DNA of 64,000 bases from Devosia lacusdianchii. Lineage in GTDB: Bacteria > Pseudomonadota > Alphaproteobacteria > Rhizobiales > Devosiaceae. Made by a program: the position numbers and the translations under genes. How positions within the stretch are numbered: the first letter of the stretch is position 1; every line of letters begins with the position of its first letter. Location: positions 4,203,501 through 4,267,500 of the forward strand of contig NZ_CP092483.1 of assembly GCF_022429625.1 (NCBI RefSeq). Reading direction: 5' to 3'. Shown here piece by piece: positions 45,849-54,294 of this stretch. The notes beneath the pieces were generated by a model. That model was not told the origin of the DNA. It was given only the letters and a program-made list of their open reading frames with translations, and did no database searches.

Positions 45849-46613
45849 TTACCCCAGCCCCGCCCGCGTTTCGACCAGTGCCAGAGCTGTTTCGTCGGTT
45901 GGCTTGAACTCCAGGCCCACGAAGCCATCATAGCCATTGGCGAAGAGCCATTCGAGGCTTGTCTTGAGCGGCAAGTGGCCGGTGCCGGGCTGGTTGCGTC
46001 CGGGGTGATCGGCGACGTGGATGTGGGCGATGCGGTCGACGCGATCAGCTAGCACGGTGGCGGTGTCCTCGCCCATCACCATGGAATGGTAGAGGTCGTA
46101 GAGAACGGCGATTTCCGGGCGGTTGACGGCGTCGATGATGTCGAGGCCTTCCGCTGTCGATGGCAAGAAGTAGCCCTGGTGATCGACCAGCGTATTGAGC
46201 GGTTCGAGCGCCAGCCGGACGCCGGAACCCCTGAGCACATCGGCCGACCGCGCCATGGCCTCGACCAGGGCATCGTGCTGCCGTTGGCGTGAAATGCCCG
46301 CCAGCTCCGGCCCGGCCTGCGCAATCATCACTTTTGTGCCCAGCCGCTGCGCGACCTCGAGGCTTTTGGCGAGGCCGTCGAGAAAGCGGTCGTGATCGCT
46401 GCTGCGGGTCAGTTCGGCGAAGGGTTCGGCGACGATGCCGGCCAGGGTGAGGCCGGTTTCGTTCAGCGCATCCTCGATGGCGCCGAGGTCCTTGTTGGAC
46501 CACAGCCAGAACTCCACCGCATCCAGGCCTGCCGCCTTGGCCAGCCGGATGCGCCGCGCCACGTCCATAGTCTCGCGGACGAAAAGCATGTCGACACAGG
46601 CGGAGTAGCGCAT
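45849..46613 (-). CDS. Hydroxypyruvate isomerase-like sugar isomerase (AP-endonuclease-2 fold)
   Basis: A 254-residue TIM-barrel protein. DAVEFWLWSNKD at about 31-42, LALEPLNTLVDHQGYFL near 134-150 with a metal-binding Glu, and VLYDLYHSMVMGED near 170-183 plus HIHVADHPGRNQPGTGHL near 197-214 are typical of the hydroxypyruvate isomerase group. It is likely to isomerise a small keto or aldose substrate. The ATG shares a base with the pyrF stop, so the two are co-transcribed. Confidence 0.8.
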   Translation of the reverse strand: MRYSACVDMLFVRETMDVARRIRLAKAAGLDAVEFWLWSNKDLGAIEDALNETGLTLAGIVAEPFAELTRSSDHDRFLDGLAKSLEVAQRLGTKVMIAQAGPELAGISRQRQHDALVEAMARSADVLRGSGVRLALEPLNTLVDHQGYFLPSTAEGLDIIDAVNRPEIAVLYDLYHSMVMGEDTATVLADRVDRIAHIHVADHPGRNQPGTGHLPLKTSLEWLFANGYDGFVGLEFKPTDETALALVETRAGLG

Positions 46614-47311
46614 CAGGCGACCCGCAATCCGGCGTTCATTTCGGCCAGGATGGCGCGCGCCGCCGCCGCCGGATTGGCCGCGTCGATAATCGGGCGGCCG
46701 ACGACGAGATGGCTGGCGCCGGCGGATAGCGCCTCGCGCGGACCCATGACGCGCTTCTGGTCGCCCAGCGCACTGCCGGCGGGGCGGATGCCGGGCGTCA
46801 CGATCGCCATCTTCGGGCCCACAATGGTGCGGACCATTTCGGCTTCATGGGGTGAAGCGACGACCCCGCCAATGCCAGCGTCACGCGCCTGCTGCGCGCG
46901 TAGGGCCACGAGGCCGGCGGTGTCGCGGGCAAAGCCAGCCTCGGCAACGTCGGCGTCGTCCATCGACGTCAACACAGACACGCCCAGTACGCAGAGGTCT
47001 GACCCGGCAGCACCTCGCACCGCGGCGCGCATGCACTGGGGATAGGCATGCACGGTCAGCATGGTCGCGCCGGTTTCGGCGATGGCGGCGACGCCCTTTT
47101 CGACCGTGTTGTCGATATCGAGCAGCTTGAGATCGAAGAACACCTTCTTGCCCGCTTTGAGCATCTCCTTGCCCAGCGCGAAACCGTCGGCGCCGTAGAA
47201 ACACTGGTAGCCGATCTTGTAGAACTCGACGCTATCGCCGAGCAGGGACACCAGTTCTTCCGCGCGTGCGCGTGACGAAACGTCGAGGCCCACGATCAAT
47301 TGGCCAGCCAT
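46613..47311 (-). CDS. pyrF: Orotidine 5'-phosphate decarboxylase
   Basis: PyrF makes UMP in pyrimidine synthesis. The 232 residues form a barrel with [12 protein letters not shown] at about 6-17 and the catalytic [16 protein letters not shown] at about 58-73, with Lys-Asp pairs. [11 protein letters not shown] near 143 and [18 protein letters not shown] near 172 close the active site. It begins at ATG 47311 and overlaps the downstream isomerase gene. Confidence 0.97.
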   Translation of the reverse strand: MAGQLIVGLDVSSRARAEELVSLLGDSVEFYKIGYQCFYGADGFALGKEMLKAGKKVFFDLKLLDIDNTVEKGVAAIAETGATMLTVHAYPQCMRAAVRGAAGSDLCVLGVSVLTSMDDADVAEAGFARDTAGLVALRAQQARDAGIGGVVASPHEAEMVRTIVGPKMAIVTPGIRPAGSALGDQKRVMGPREALSAGASHLVVGRPIIDAANPAAAARAILAEMNAGLRVA

Positions 47312-47376
47312 GAGTCTTCCTCCGATGTCGATGTTCTGGTGGACCTAGACCAAAACGGGTCGCGCCGCAACCCGGC

Positions 47377-47982
47377 CTAGCGGAACCAGCCCGGAGCGAA
47401 ATCTTCCATCGCTGCCCACTCGCCGCCCAGTTTCATGGCGTCGAGATCGAAGGCGAAGCAATTGCCGCCGCCGCGATGGGCGTGACGGCTCTGGTCCTCG
47501 CTACGGGCAATGGCCCGGCGGCCGACATGGCATTTGAGCAAGGTGCCAACGGCGCCGTGACCGCAGAATACGGCCGGAACACCCGCCGGCACGGTTTCGA
47601 GCGCCGCCTGGACCGCGGCAACGATGCGGGCCTGGGCGTCGATGGCCCGCTCCCAACCCTGAGCGCTGACTTCGGGCCGGGCGAAGAACCGATCCGCCAT
47701 CTCCTCGAATTGCGTCGGGGGCAAAAAGCCGGTCGCGCTGCGGTCGTTCTCGCCCATCGTATGCGTGCTCACCACTGTGGCCCCGATTGGCTCGGCCAGG
47801 ATAGTTGCGAGCTGCATCGCCTTGGTCTCGCTGCTGGAAAAGATCATGGCGCCATCAGGCACCACGCAGCGCGCGGCAAATGCTTCGGCCCGCAGCCGCC
47901 CATCCTGGCTCAACCCCCAGAGCGGCACGGGCACATTGGCATCGATCTGCACCTGCGGATGCGTCACATAGAGGGCGCGCAT
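47377..47982 (-). CDS. Histidine phosphatase-superfamily protein
   Basis: A 201-residue protein. The usual N-terminal Arg-His-Gly is replaced by THP in LYVTHPQVQID at about 4-14, retaining the histidine, as I recall in related Rhizobiales proteins. FSSSETKAMQLA at about 49-60 and FCGHGAVGTLLKCH near 142-155 give the other catalytic residues. It is probably a phosphatase or mutase of small substrates. It starts six bases after the flavin reductase gene ends, on the same strand. Confidence 0.8.
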   Translation of the reverse strand: MRALYVTHPQVQIDANVPVPLWGLSQDGRLRAEAFAARCVVPDGAMIFSSSETKAMQLATILAEPIGATVVSTHTMGENDRSATGFLPPTQFEEMADRFFARPEVSAQGWERAIDAQARIVAAVQAALETVPAGVPAVFCGHGAVGTLLKCHVGRRAIARSEDQSRHAHRGGGNCFAFDLDAMKLGGEWAAMEDFAPGWFR

Positions 47983-47988
47983 CGGCGG

Positions 47989-48534
47989 CTATCCCCGGCT
48001 CATGTGGGTGAGGTCGTGCACGAGGCTATCGACCTTGCGGATGATGGCCGGCTCGACGAAATCGCCATTGGCGTCGAACACCTCGCTATCGGGGCCGATG
48101 CCAAGCAGGCCCGGCGCCACCAGGCCCCCCACTTTGCTGAGGCTGTCGCGCAGGTGGCTCAGCGCCCAGATGGTGCCGTACTTGCCCGAGCTCACGCCGC
48201 CAATGCCGAATACCGCCTGGCGGAACGGGCTCGGCTTCTGCCGGCTGAGCCAGGCAAGGACATTGACCAGCAGCGGTGGCAGTCCACCATTATATTCGGG
48301 CGTGGCGATGAAGACGATGTCGTGCGTCCGCCACAGCTCGGCCAGGCGTCCCGCGGCCTCGGGCACGTTGTCCGGCTCCAGGTCCTCGTTGAAGATCGGC
48401 ATCTCGAAATCGCTGAGGTCGATGGCATTGACCGTGACGCCGGCCGCTTCGAGCTTGCGGCCAACATGCGCCTGCAGCATCCGGTTATACGATCCCTTGC
48501 GAATGGAACCGGAAAGAGTGAGCGCGGTGGTCAT
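47989..48534 (-). CDS. NADPH-dependent FMN reductase/quinone reductase
   Basis: A 181-residue flavodoxin-fold oxidoreductase. LTLSGSIRKGSYNRML at about 5-20 is the FMN phosphate loop, FIATPEYNGGLPPLLVN at about 78-94 is the signature Pro-Glu-Tyr-Asn, and GIGGVSSGKYG near 109 follows. The start is the ATG at 48534 (MTTALTL); the open frame beyond runs into a family A repeat and is spurious. It is likely a chromate, quinone or azo-type reductase; the true substrate is unknown. Confidence 0.9.
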   Translation of the reverse strand: MTTALTLSGSIRKGSYNRMLQAHVGRKLEAAGVTVNAIDLSDFEMPIFNEDLEPDNVPEAAGRLAELWRTHDIVFIATPEYNGGLPPLLVNVLAWLSRQKPSPFRQAVFGIGGVSSGKYGTIWALSHLRDSLSKVGGLVAPGLLGIGPDSEVFDANGDFVEPAIIRKVDSLVHDLTHMSRG

Positions 48535-48684
48535 GAGAAAAGTCCGTTTTGGATCAGGCGACTGTGCCCGTGACGCTGCGGCGGCGCAAGGGACTGGCGA
48601 TCTTTGTTTTGCCCCGGAGCGTTGGCCTGTTGCGTCAATCGCGAAGTCCTGCGCCGGGGTGACACCGCGCAAGGAATTGGGCAC

Positions 48685-48760
48685 CGAGCGTTCGCGCCAT
48701 TCGAGCGTAGCTCTCATGGCTTTTCGGCGGGAAATCGCTCCACCGGAGCGACTTCTTTTC
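48685..48760 (-). repeat. Dispersed hairpin repeat, family A, copy 3 (minus orientation)
   Basis: The reverse complement of the other copies, with GTCGCTCC/GGAGCGATTT and AAAAGCCATGAGAGCTACGC, ending CTCGAATGG. It lacks the parS-like end. It lies between dnaJ and the FMN reductase gene. Confidence 0.75.
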
Positions 48761-48764
48761 CGCC

Positions 48765-49901
48765 TTAAGCCTCGAACATCTTCTTGATCTTGGCGAAGAA
48801 GCCGCCTGAGGTTGGGTTGGTTTCCTCGGTTTCGAGCTTGGCGAACTCTTCGAGCAATTCGCGCTGCCGGCGGCTCAGGGCCTGCGGCGTCTCGATGTCG
48901 AGCTGCACATAGAGGTCGCCGACATCCTTGCTGCGCAGCACTGGCATGCCCTTGCCCTTGAGGCGGACGCGCTGGCCGGGCTGGGTACCAGCCGCCACCT
49001 TGACCTTGGCGCGGGCGCTGTCGAGCGTCGGCACTTCGAACTCGCCGCCCAGAGCGGCGGTGGTCATGGCGATCGGCACGCGCGCATAAAGATCGGCACC
49101 GTCGCGCTGGAACAGATCATGCGGGCGGATGGAAATGAAGATGTAGAGATCGCCCGGTGGTCCGCCGCGAAGGCCGGCCTCACCCTCATTGGCGAGGCGG
49201 ATGCGGGTGCCGTCTTCAATGCCCTTGGGGATATCGACGGAGAGCTTGCGGTTTTCCTGCCGGCGACCCTGGCCACCGCAATCGGTGCAGGGCTGGTCCA
49301 TCATCTGGCCCCGGCCCTGGCAGACCGGGCAGGTGCGTTCGATGGTGAAGAAGCCCTGTGCGGCACGCACCTTGCCATGGCCATTGCACTGCCGGCAGGT
49401 ATGAGTACCGGTGCCCGGCTTGGCGCCGGAGCCATCACAGGTGGTGCAGCCCACCAGGGTCGGCACGTCGATCTCGACCGTGCGACCCTCAAAACTCTCC
49501 TCGAGACTGATCTCCAGATTGTAGCGCAGGTCCGAACCGCGCAGCTTGGCGGCCCCGCCGCCACCGCCGCCCCGGCGTCCACCCATGAAGTCGCCAAAAA
49601 TGTCGTCGAAGATATCGGACATGGACGAGGTGAATTCGGGACCAAAGCCACCGCCCGGTCCGCGGCCGCCGCCATTTTCGAAGGCGGCATGGCCAAACCG
49701 GTCATAGGCGGCGCGCTTCTGGCCGTCCTTGAGCGTATCGTAGGCTTCGTTGATTTCCTTGAACTTGGCCTCCGCCTCGGCATTGCCCGGGTTACGGTCG
49801 GGGTGATGCACCATGGCGAGCTTGCGATAGGCGCCCTTGAGCGCCGCATCGTCGGCGCCCTTTTGTACGCCGAGCACCTCGTAGAAATCCCGTTTGGCCA
49901 A
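48765..49901 (-). CDS. dnaJ: Chaperone protein DnaJ
   Basis: DnaJ delivers clients to DnaK and stimulates its ATPase. The 378 residues show the J domain with HHPDRNPGN (the HPD motif at about 33-35), a Gly/Phe-rich region around 70-120, four zinc motifs CxxCxGxG ([32 protein letters not shown]) at about 150-210, and the C-terminal substrate-binding domain. It lies 2.2 kb downstream of dnaK, on the same strand, with two other genes between. Confidence 0.98.
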   Translation of the reverse strand: MAKRDFYEVLGVQKGADDAALKGAYRKLAMVHHPDRNPGNAEAEAKFKEINEAYDTLKDGQKRAAYDRFGHAAFENGGGRGPGGGFGPEFTSSMSDIFDDIFGDFMGGRRGGGGGGAAKLRGSDLRYNLEISLEESFEGRTVEIDVPTLVGCTTCDGSGAKPGTGTHTCRQCNGHGKVRAAQGFFTIERTCPVCQGRGQMMDQPCTDCGGQGRRQENRKLSVDIPKGIEDGTRIRLANEGEAGLRGGPPGDLYIFISIRPHDLFQRDGADLYARVPIAMTTAALGGEFEVPTLDSARAKVKVAAGTQPGQRVRLKGKGMPVLRSKDVGDLYVQLDIETPQALSRRQRELLEEFAKLETEETNPTSGGFFAKIKKMFEA

Positions 49902-50028
49902 AAACTAAGTCTCCATGCGCTGCCGGTCGCGTCGCGCGCGCCCCGCAAATTCCAAGCCCCGAGCCAGTTCTAAATGGCAATCGACCCCACGCCCCGCAAG
50001 GGGTCTGGGGCCGACAAGGCAAACCAAT

Positions 50029-50055
50029 TGCCCGCTCATGTAGCAAGAGCGGGCA
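50029..50055 (-). terminator. Hairpin between the esterase-like gene and dnaJ
   Basis: TGCCCGCTC (50029-50037) and GAGCGGGCA (50047-50055) form a perfect 9-bp stem with a 9-base loop. No T-run follows on the minus strand, so it may be a weak terminator or an element of the dnaJ leader. Confidence 0.4.
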
Positions 50056-50094
50056 CGTGCTTCAATATTGCTGATCGGCAAGTGCCGCCGCCGT

Positions 50095-51162
50095 CTAGCT
50101 CTGCCGTCCCGGCGCAAAGGCCTTGGCCAAGGCATCGGCGGCGTCGCTCTGCGCGAACAGGGCCTTGGTGACGATCACCCCAAGCCCGAAAAAGCCTTGC
50201 GTCACACCTTGATAGGTCCAGCAATTGACCGGAACGCCAGCCTGCTCGAAAGCCTCCGCCAGGGCTTCGCCCTCGGAACGCAGCGGGTCGATGCCGGCAA
50301 GAATTATGGTCGCCGGGGCAGCGCCGGCCAGATCGTGGCGCGACACAAGATCGATGCGGGGATCGCTAATCGCGGCCTCGTCTTCCAGCAATTGCCGAAA
50401 GCGCCAGCGCATGGCTGGCAATCCGATCGGCCTGGCCCGCAACGTTTCGCCGTAGGACGGCGTCGCCAGATCGCTGCCCGCGATCGGGTGGATCAGCAAT
50501 TGGTGAACCGGGCGGGTCACGTGCTCATCGCGAGCCCGCAGCGCCACATGCGCGGCGAGATTGGCCCCGGCATCCTCGCCGGCAACGACCAGCCGGCGCG
50601 GATCGCCACCGAACTCGCCGATCCGCTCGGCCAGCCATTTCCATGCCGTCCAGGCATCGTCATGGGCCGCCGGAAAGCGATGCTCGGGCGCCAGCCGGTA
50701 GGCGACCGACACGACGATAGCGCCGCTTCGCCGGGCAATGGCGCGGGCGGAAGCGTCATGGCTACCGAGGTCGCCGGTGACGAAACCGCCGCCATGGAAG
50801 TAGAGTGCCAGCGGATTGAGCCGGCTCAGCAGGCCCATCGGTCGATAGACCCGCGCCGGCAGCGCTTCGTTGTCACCATTGGCGATGGTGATGTCCTCGA
50901 CCTCGACGCCGTCATCGCCGGTCGGCCGGTTCTGCCGCGCCAGGATCGCGACTATGGCGTCGCTGGCCTTGGGCTGACGGCGGGCCGCCTGCGGCGAGCA
51001 ATGCTCTAGCGGGCGGGCGCCCAGCTCGCCCAGCGTATCGAGCACATGCTTCATGTCGGCGTCGATCCGGGCCATTGGATTACCAGAGATCAGTTCACCC
51101 AAACGACCGATCGAATCGATCTGCGCCGGGTTCGGCTGTGCGTCGCTGCTGGTATCGGTCAT
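50095..51162 (-). CDS. Alpha/beta hydrolase fold protein (HSL-like), probably catalytically inactive
   Basis: A 355-residue protein with the hormone-sensitive-lipase-type oxyanion motif LYFHGGGFVTGDLG at about 119-132 and the cap region. The nucleophile elbow that is normally GDSAG reads VAGEDAGANLA at about 191-201, with Asp in place of Ser. The usual C-terminal His before Gly-Phe-Phe is Gln in VTQGFFGLG near 326-334, while the acid in GIDPLRSEG near 290 is kept. Two of three triad residues are missing, so hydrolysis is unlikely. It may be a pseudoenzyme or use another mechanism. It lies between dnaJ and an unknown gene. Confidence 0.82.
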   Translation of the reverse strand: MTDTSSDAQPNPAQIDSIGRLGELISGNPMARIDADMKHVLDTLGELGARPLEHCSPQAARRQPKASDAIVAILARQNRPTGDDGVEVEDITIANGDNEALPARVYRPMGLLSRLNPLALYFHGGGFVTGDLGSHDASARAIARRSGAIVVSVAYRLAPEHRFPAAHDDAWTAWKWLAERIGEFGGDPRRLVVAGEDAGANLAAHVALRARDEHVTRPVHQLLIHPIAGSDLATPSYGETLRARPIGLPAMRWRFRQLLEDEAAISDPRIDLVSRHDLAGAAPATIILAGIDPLRSEGEALAEAFEQAGVPVNCWTYQGVTQGFFGLGVIVTKALFAQSDAADALAKAFAPGRQS

Positions 51163-51249
51163 GGAGTGGCCCTCGCTTTTCCGTGATCCCGTTGGATCGC
51201 GAAAACCGGCCGGCAGTTTGGCTCAATCATGGGCATTTTGGGGCAGGCA

Positions 51250-51278
51250 AAGGAAAGGCCCCGGATCGCTCCAGGGCC
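51250..51278 (-). terminator. Likely intrinsic terminator
   Basis: On the minus strand GGCCCTGG and CCGGGGCC (51271-51278 and 51257-51264, one wobble pair) form a stem followed by TTTCCTTT. It lies after the unknown gene at 51313. Confidence 0.55.
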
Positions 51279-51287
51279 GCAAACAGG

Positions 51288-51310
51288 GATTCACGTGAAA
51301 CTTCGAGCCG
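51288..51310 (+). repeat. Truncated family A repeat with parS-like site
   Basis: GATTCACGTGAAAC followed by TTCGAGCCG matches the left end of copies 1 and 2, but the hairpin part is missing. It lies right after the stop of the gene at 51313. Confidence 0.55.
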
Positions 51311-51312
51311 GC

Positions 51313-51768
51313 TTACGCCGCCTCGGTCATCGAGACGCCGTGCTCCATCAGCTTCTTGCGGGCAGCGTTGACGACGTCGACGCTGAACTCGTCTTCGTGG
51401 TTCAACACGATCGCTTCGCCGGTCAGGTCGGTACGGCCATGGGCCACCAGCTTGGCAAAGCCGTCGCTGATATCGGCTTCCATCATCTGGTCGGACAGCA
51501 CCTTGATGGCGCCGACGCGCTTGTGCTTGGAACGGATCTTGATCAGCTTGGTCGCCCGGCCATTGTCGGCCGTGCGGAATTCTTCGGCGGCAACGAGGCC
51601 GGTCCAAAACAGGCGTTCGACGCCCGCCTCATGGGTCGATCCGGCAATCTCGGCAATGCGCATCTGGCACCCAAAAGCAAGGTCGTCATAGCCCAGGCGC
51701 ACGGCATTGGCCATGAGCTTGCGCAGCTTTTCGGGGTCGGTGAAGGTCTGGGGGTCTGGGATGTTCAT
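51313..51768 (-). CDS. Unknown soluble protein, 151 aa
   Basis: A 151-residue soluble protein, mostly helical, starting MNIPDPQTFTDPEKLRKLMANA. It has a central basic stretch, KLIKIRSKHKRVGA at about 74-87, and a conserved-looking His-Glu-Asp region. I do not recognise a family. It lacks signal and membrane segments. It lies between dnaK and the inactive esterase-like gene on the minus strand, so it could be in a heat-shock regulon, but a terminator and repeats separate it from dnaK. Confidence 0.6.
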   Translation of the reverse strand: MNIPDPQTFTDPEKLRKLMANAVRLGYDDLAFGCQMRIAEIAGSTHEAGVERLFWTGLVAAEEFRTADNGRATKLIKIRSKHKRVGAIKVLSDQMMEADISDGFAKLVAHGRTDLTGEAIVLNHEDEFSVDVVNAARKKLMEHGVSMTEAA

Positions 51769-51805
51769 TCGTCACCATAGGCCATATGGCGGGAAATAGC
51801 GAATG

Positions 51806-51886
51806 CTTCGAGCCGCCCCGCAGGGCAAATCGCTCCAGTGGAGCGATTTGAGGCGAGAAGGCCATGAGCGCTATGCGCGAGTGGCT
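51806..51886 (+). repeat. Dispersed hairpin repeat, family A, copy 4
   Basis: It has TTCGAGCCGCCCCGCAGGGC, the hairpin AAATCGCTCC/GGAGCGATTT (51827-51849) and GAGAAGGCCATGAGCG. The parS-like end is missing. With the adjoining family D repeat it fills most of the 346-base gap between the unknown gene and dnaK; I see no gene in that gap. Confidence 0.75.
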
Positions 51887-51905
51887 GGCGATGGCGTTCG
51901 TAGTG

Positions 51906-52053
51906 GTCCCCTGCTCCTCTCGTGAGAGAAGGTGCCCGAAGGGCGAACGAGGGTCTTTTCCTGGCGTCTGGCATGGGCGAACGCAGCACCCCTCACCCTG
52001 ACCTGTCGCTGAGCGCGTCAGGTCGTCCCTCTCCATCAAGGGGAGAGAGGAGA
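51906..52053. repeat. Long intergenic inverted repeat, family D
   Basis: A close copy of 30849-30993: GAGAAGGTGCCCGAAGGGCG, a middle GCAGCACCCCTCACCCTGACC, and a right arm CTCCATCAAGGGGAGAG. It lies just beyond the dnaK terminator. Confidence 0.7.
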
Positions 52054-52063
52054 AGCACCAAAC

Positions 52064-52090
52064 AAAAAGGGCCCGGCTCGCGCCGGACCC
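52064..52090 (-). terminator. Rho-independent terminator after dnaK
   Basis: On the minus strand GGGTCCGGC (52082-52090) and GCCGGGCCC (52069-52077), with one G-U pair and a GCGA loop, are followed by TTTTT. It is a strong intrinsic terminator. Confidence 0.88.
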
Positions 52091-52114
52091 CGTTCAATTC
52101 CATTCGGTCGAAAC

Positions 52115-54028
52115 TTAGGCCGACTTCTTGTCGTCGTCGTCCTTGACCTCTTCGAAGTCGGCGTCGACGACGTCGTCTTCATCCTCATCGGCGGTGCCGT
52201 TGGCCTTGGCCTCGGCTTCCGCCTGGCTGGCCTTGTACATGGCTTCGCCCAGCTTCATCGAAGCTTCGGCGAGGGCGCCGGTCTTTTCCTTGATCAGCTC
52301 GCCGTCGTCGCCTTCGATCACCGCCTTGAGGTCGGCAATCGCGGTTTCGATGGCGGTCTTGTCCTCCGCCGTGACCTTGTCGCCATATTCCTTGAGCGAT
52401 TTCTCGGTCGAGTGGATCAGGCTCTCGCCCTGGTTCTTGGCTTCCACGGCCTCGCGCTTGGCCTTGTCGGCCTCGGCATTCTGCTCGGCTTCCTTGACCA
52501 TCTTCTCGATGTCGGCGTCCGAAAGACCACCCGAGGCCTGGATGCGGATCTGCTGCTCCTTGCCCGTGCCCTTGTCCTTGGCCGAAACCTGCACGATGCC
52601 GTTGGCGTCGATATCGAAGGTCACTTCGATCTGCGGCACGCCGCGCGGTGCGGGCGGAATGCCGGTCAGGTCGAAATTGCCCAAGAGCTTGTTGTTGGCG
52701 GCCATTTCGCGTTCACCCTGGAACACGCGGATGGTCACGGCGCTCTGGCTGTCCTCGGCGGTCGAGAAGGTCTGGCTCTTTTTGGTCGGGATCGTGGTGT
52801 TGCGGTCGATCAGGCGGGTGAACACGCCACCCAGGGTTTCGATACCCAGGCTAAGCGGGGTCACGTCGAGCAGCAGCACGTCCTTGACGTCACCCTGCAA
52901 CACGCCGGCCTGGATCGCAGCGCCAAGCGCCACGACTTCGTCCGGATTGACGCCCTTGTGCGGCTCCTTGCCGAACAGCTGCTTGACGACTTCCTGCACC
53001 TTGGGCATGCGGCTCATGCCGCCCACCAGCACGACTTCGTCGATCTGGGCTGCGGTCACGCCGGCATCCTTCATCGCCAGCTTGCACGGCTCGATGGTCT
53101 TCTGGATCAGGTCGTCGACCAGAGTTTCGAGCTTGGAGCGGCTGAGCTTGAGCGTCAGGTGCTTCGGGCCCGAGGCATCGGCGGTGATGAAGGGCAGGTT
53201 GATTTCGGTCTGGGTCGAGCTCGACAGTTCGATCTTGGCCTTTTCGGCCGCTTCCTTGAGGCGCTGCAAGGCGAGCTTGTCGCCGCGCAGGTCGATGCCC
53301 TGTTCCTTCTTGAACTCGTCGGCCAGGTAGTCGACCAGGCGCATGTCGAAGTCTTCGCCACCCAGGAACGTGTCGCCATTGGTGGACTTCACTTCGAACA
53401 CGCCATCGCCGATCTCCAGGATCGACACGTCGAAGGTGCCGCCGCCAAGGTCATAGACCGCGATCGTACCGGCGGCCTTCTTGTCGAGGCCGTAGGCGAG
53501 CGCCGCAGCGGTCGGCTCGTTGATGATGCGCAGCACTTCAAGGCCGGCAATCTTGCCCGCATCCTTGGTGGCCTGGCGCTGGCTGTCGTTGAAATAGGCG
53601 GGAACCGTGATGACGGCCTGCGTGACGGTTTCGCCGAGATAGGACTCGGCGGTTTCCTTCATCTTCTGCAGGATCATGGCCGAAACCTGCGAGGGTGAAT
53701 ACTTGTCGCCCGAGGCTTCCACCCATGCATCGCCATTGTCGGCCTTGACGATCTTGAACGGCACCAGGTTCTTGTCCTTGGCGACGACGGCATCATCAAA
53801 CCGGCGCCCGATCAGGCGCTTGACGGCAAACAGGGTATTTTCGGGATTGGTGACCGCCTGGCGCTTGGCCGGCTGGCCGACGAGACGTTCGCCATCCTTG
53901 GAGAAAGCGACCATCGAGGGGGTGGTACGCGCCCCTTCCGCGTTTTCGATGACCTTCGGATTCGCACCGTCCATGACTGCAACGCAGCTATTGGTGGTGC
54001 CCAGGTCGATACCGATGACTTTTGCCAT
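52115..54028 (-). CDS. dnaK: Chaperone protein DnaK (Hsp70)
   Basis: The 637 residues are full length. The ATPase domain begins [21 protein letters not shown] and includes [21 protein letters not shown] near 190-210 (short motifs) and [16 protein letters not shown] near 338-353. The substrate domain follows from about 390 and the acidic Lys/Asp/Glu-rich lid and tail end the protein. The start is the ATG at 54028; the frame further upstream is leader. A heat-shock promoter lies about 120-150 bases upstream and a terminator after it. Confidence 0.98.
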   Translation of the reverse strand: MAKVIGIDLGTTNSCVAVMDGANPKVIENAEGARTTPSMVAFSKDGERLVGQPAKRQAVTNPENTLFAVKRLIGRRFDDAVVAKDKNLVPFKIVKADNGDAWVEASGDKYSPSQVSAMILQKMKETAESYLGETVTQAVITVPAYFNDSQRQATKDAGKIAGLEVLRIINEPTAAALAYGLDKKAAGTIAVYDLGGGTFDVSILEIGDGVFEVKSTNGDTFLGGEDFDMRLVDYLADEFKKEQGIDLRGDKLALQRLKEAAEKAKIELSSSTQTEINLPFITADASGPKHLTLKLSRSKLETLVDDLIQKTIEPCKLAMKDAGVTAAQIDEVVLVGGMSRMPKVQEVVKQLFGKEPHKGVNPDEVVALGAAIQAGVLQGDVKDVLLLDVTPLSLGIETLGGVFTRLIDRNTTIPTKKSQTFSTAEDSQSAVTIRVFQGEREMAANNKLLGNFDLTGIPPAPRGVPQIEVTFDIDANGIVQVSAKDKGTGKEQQIRIQASGGLSDADIEKMVKEAEQNAEADKAKREAVEAKNQGESLIHSTEKSLKEYGDKVTAEDKTAIETAIADLKAVIEGDDGELIKEKTGALAEASMKLGEAMYKASQAEAEAKANGTADEDEDDVVDADFEEVKDDDDKKSA

Positions 54029-54147
54029 TATACTAGCCTCTCTTTCAGCAAACCCATGATGAGACCCCTCTCGCGAGGCAGCCCCGTGGCCTGACACGGG
54101 CCGGGTTCCTTGCAACTCAAATGTGCCCATCGCTGGGCCTGCGGCGT

Positions 54148-54176
54148 ATATAGGGGGGTGGCCCTAAGGCTTCAAG
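54148..54176 (-). promoter_or_regulatory. RpoH (sigma-32)-type promoter of dnaK
   Basis: Read on the minus strand, CTTG (54176-54173) is followed after 18 bases by CCTATATACG (54154-54145). This fits the alphaproteobacterial heat-shock form CTTG-N17-18-CYTATNTNNG. The dnaK ATG is about 120 bases downstream. Confidence 0.75.
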
Positions 54177-54239
54177 CGCGCAAAAGGCACATTTGCCGCG
54201 GGTTTGGGTCATTCAGCTGACGAAAGCCAAAAGTGATAG

Positions 54240-54264
54240 CGGCGCCACTGTTGCAATGGCGCCG
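54240..54264 (-). terminator. Hairpin after the secreted hypothetical gene
   Basis: CGGCGCCA (54240-54247) and TGGCGCCG (54257-54264) form a perfect 8-bp stem followed on the minus strand by CTATCACTTTTGG. It may terminate the gene at 54295. Confidence 0.45.
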
Positions 54265-54294
54265 TATGCGAAATGGCAGGGATCGAGATTCGAG

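Noticed and set aside
48535..48717. N-terminal extension of the FMN reductase (MRATLEW...)
   Set aside because: The extension is encoded by the family A repeat and intergenic DNA; the flavodoxin fold starts at MTTALTL.
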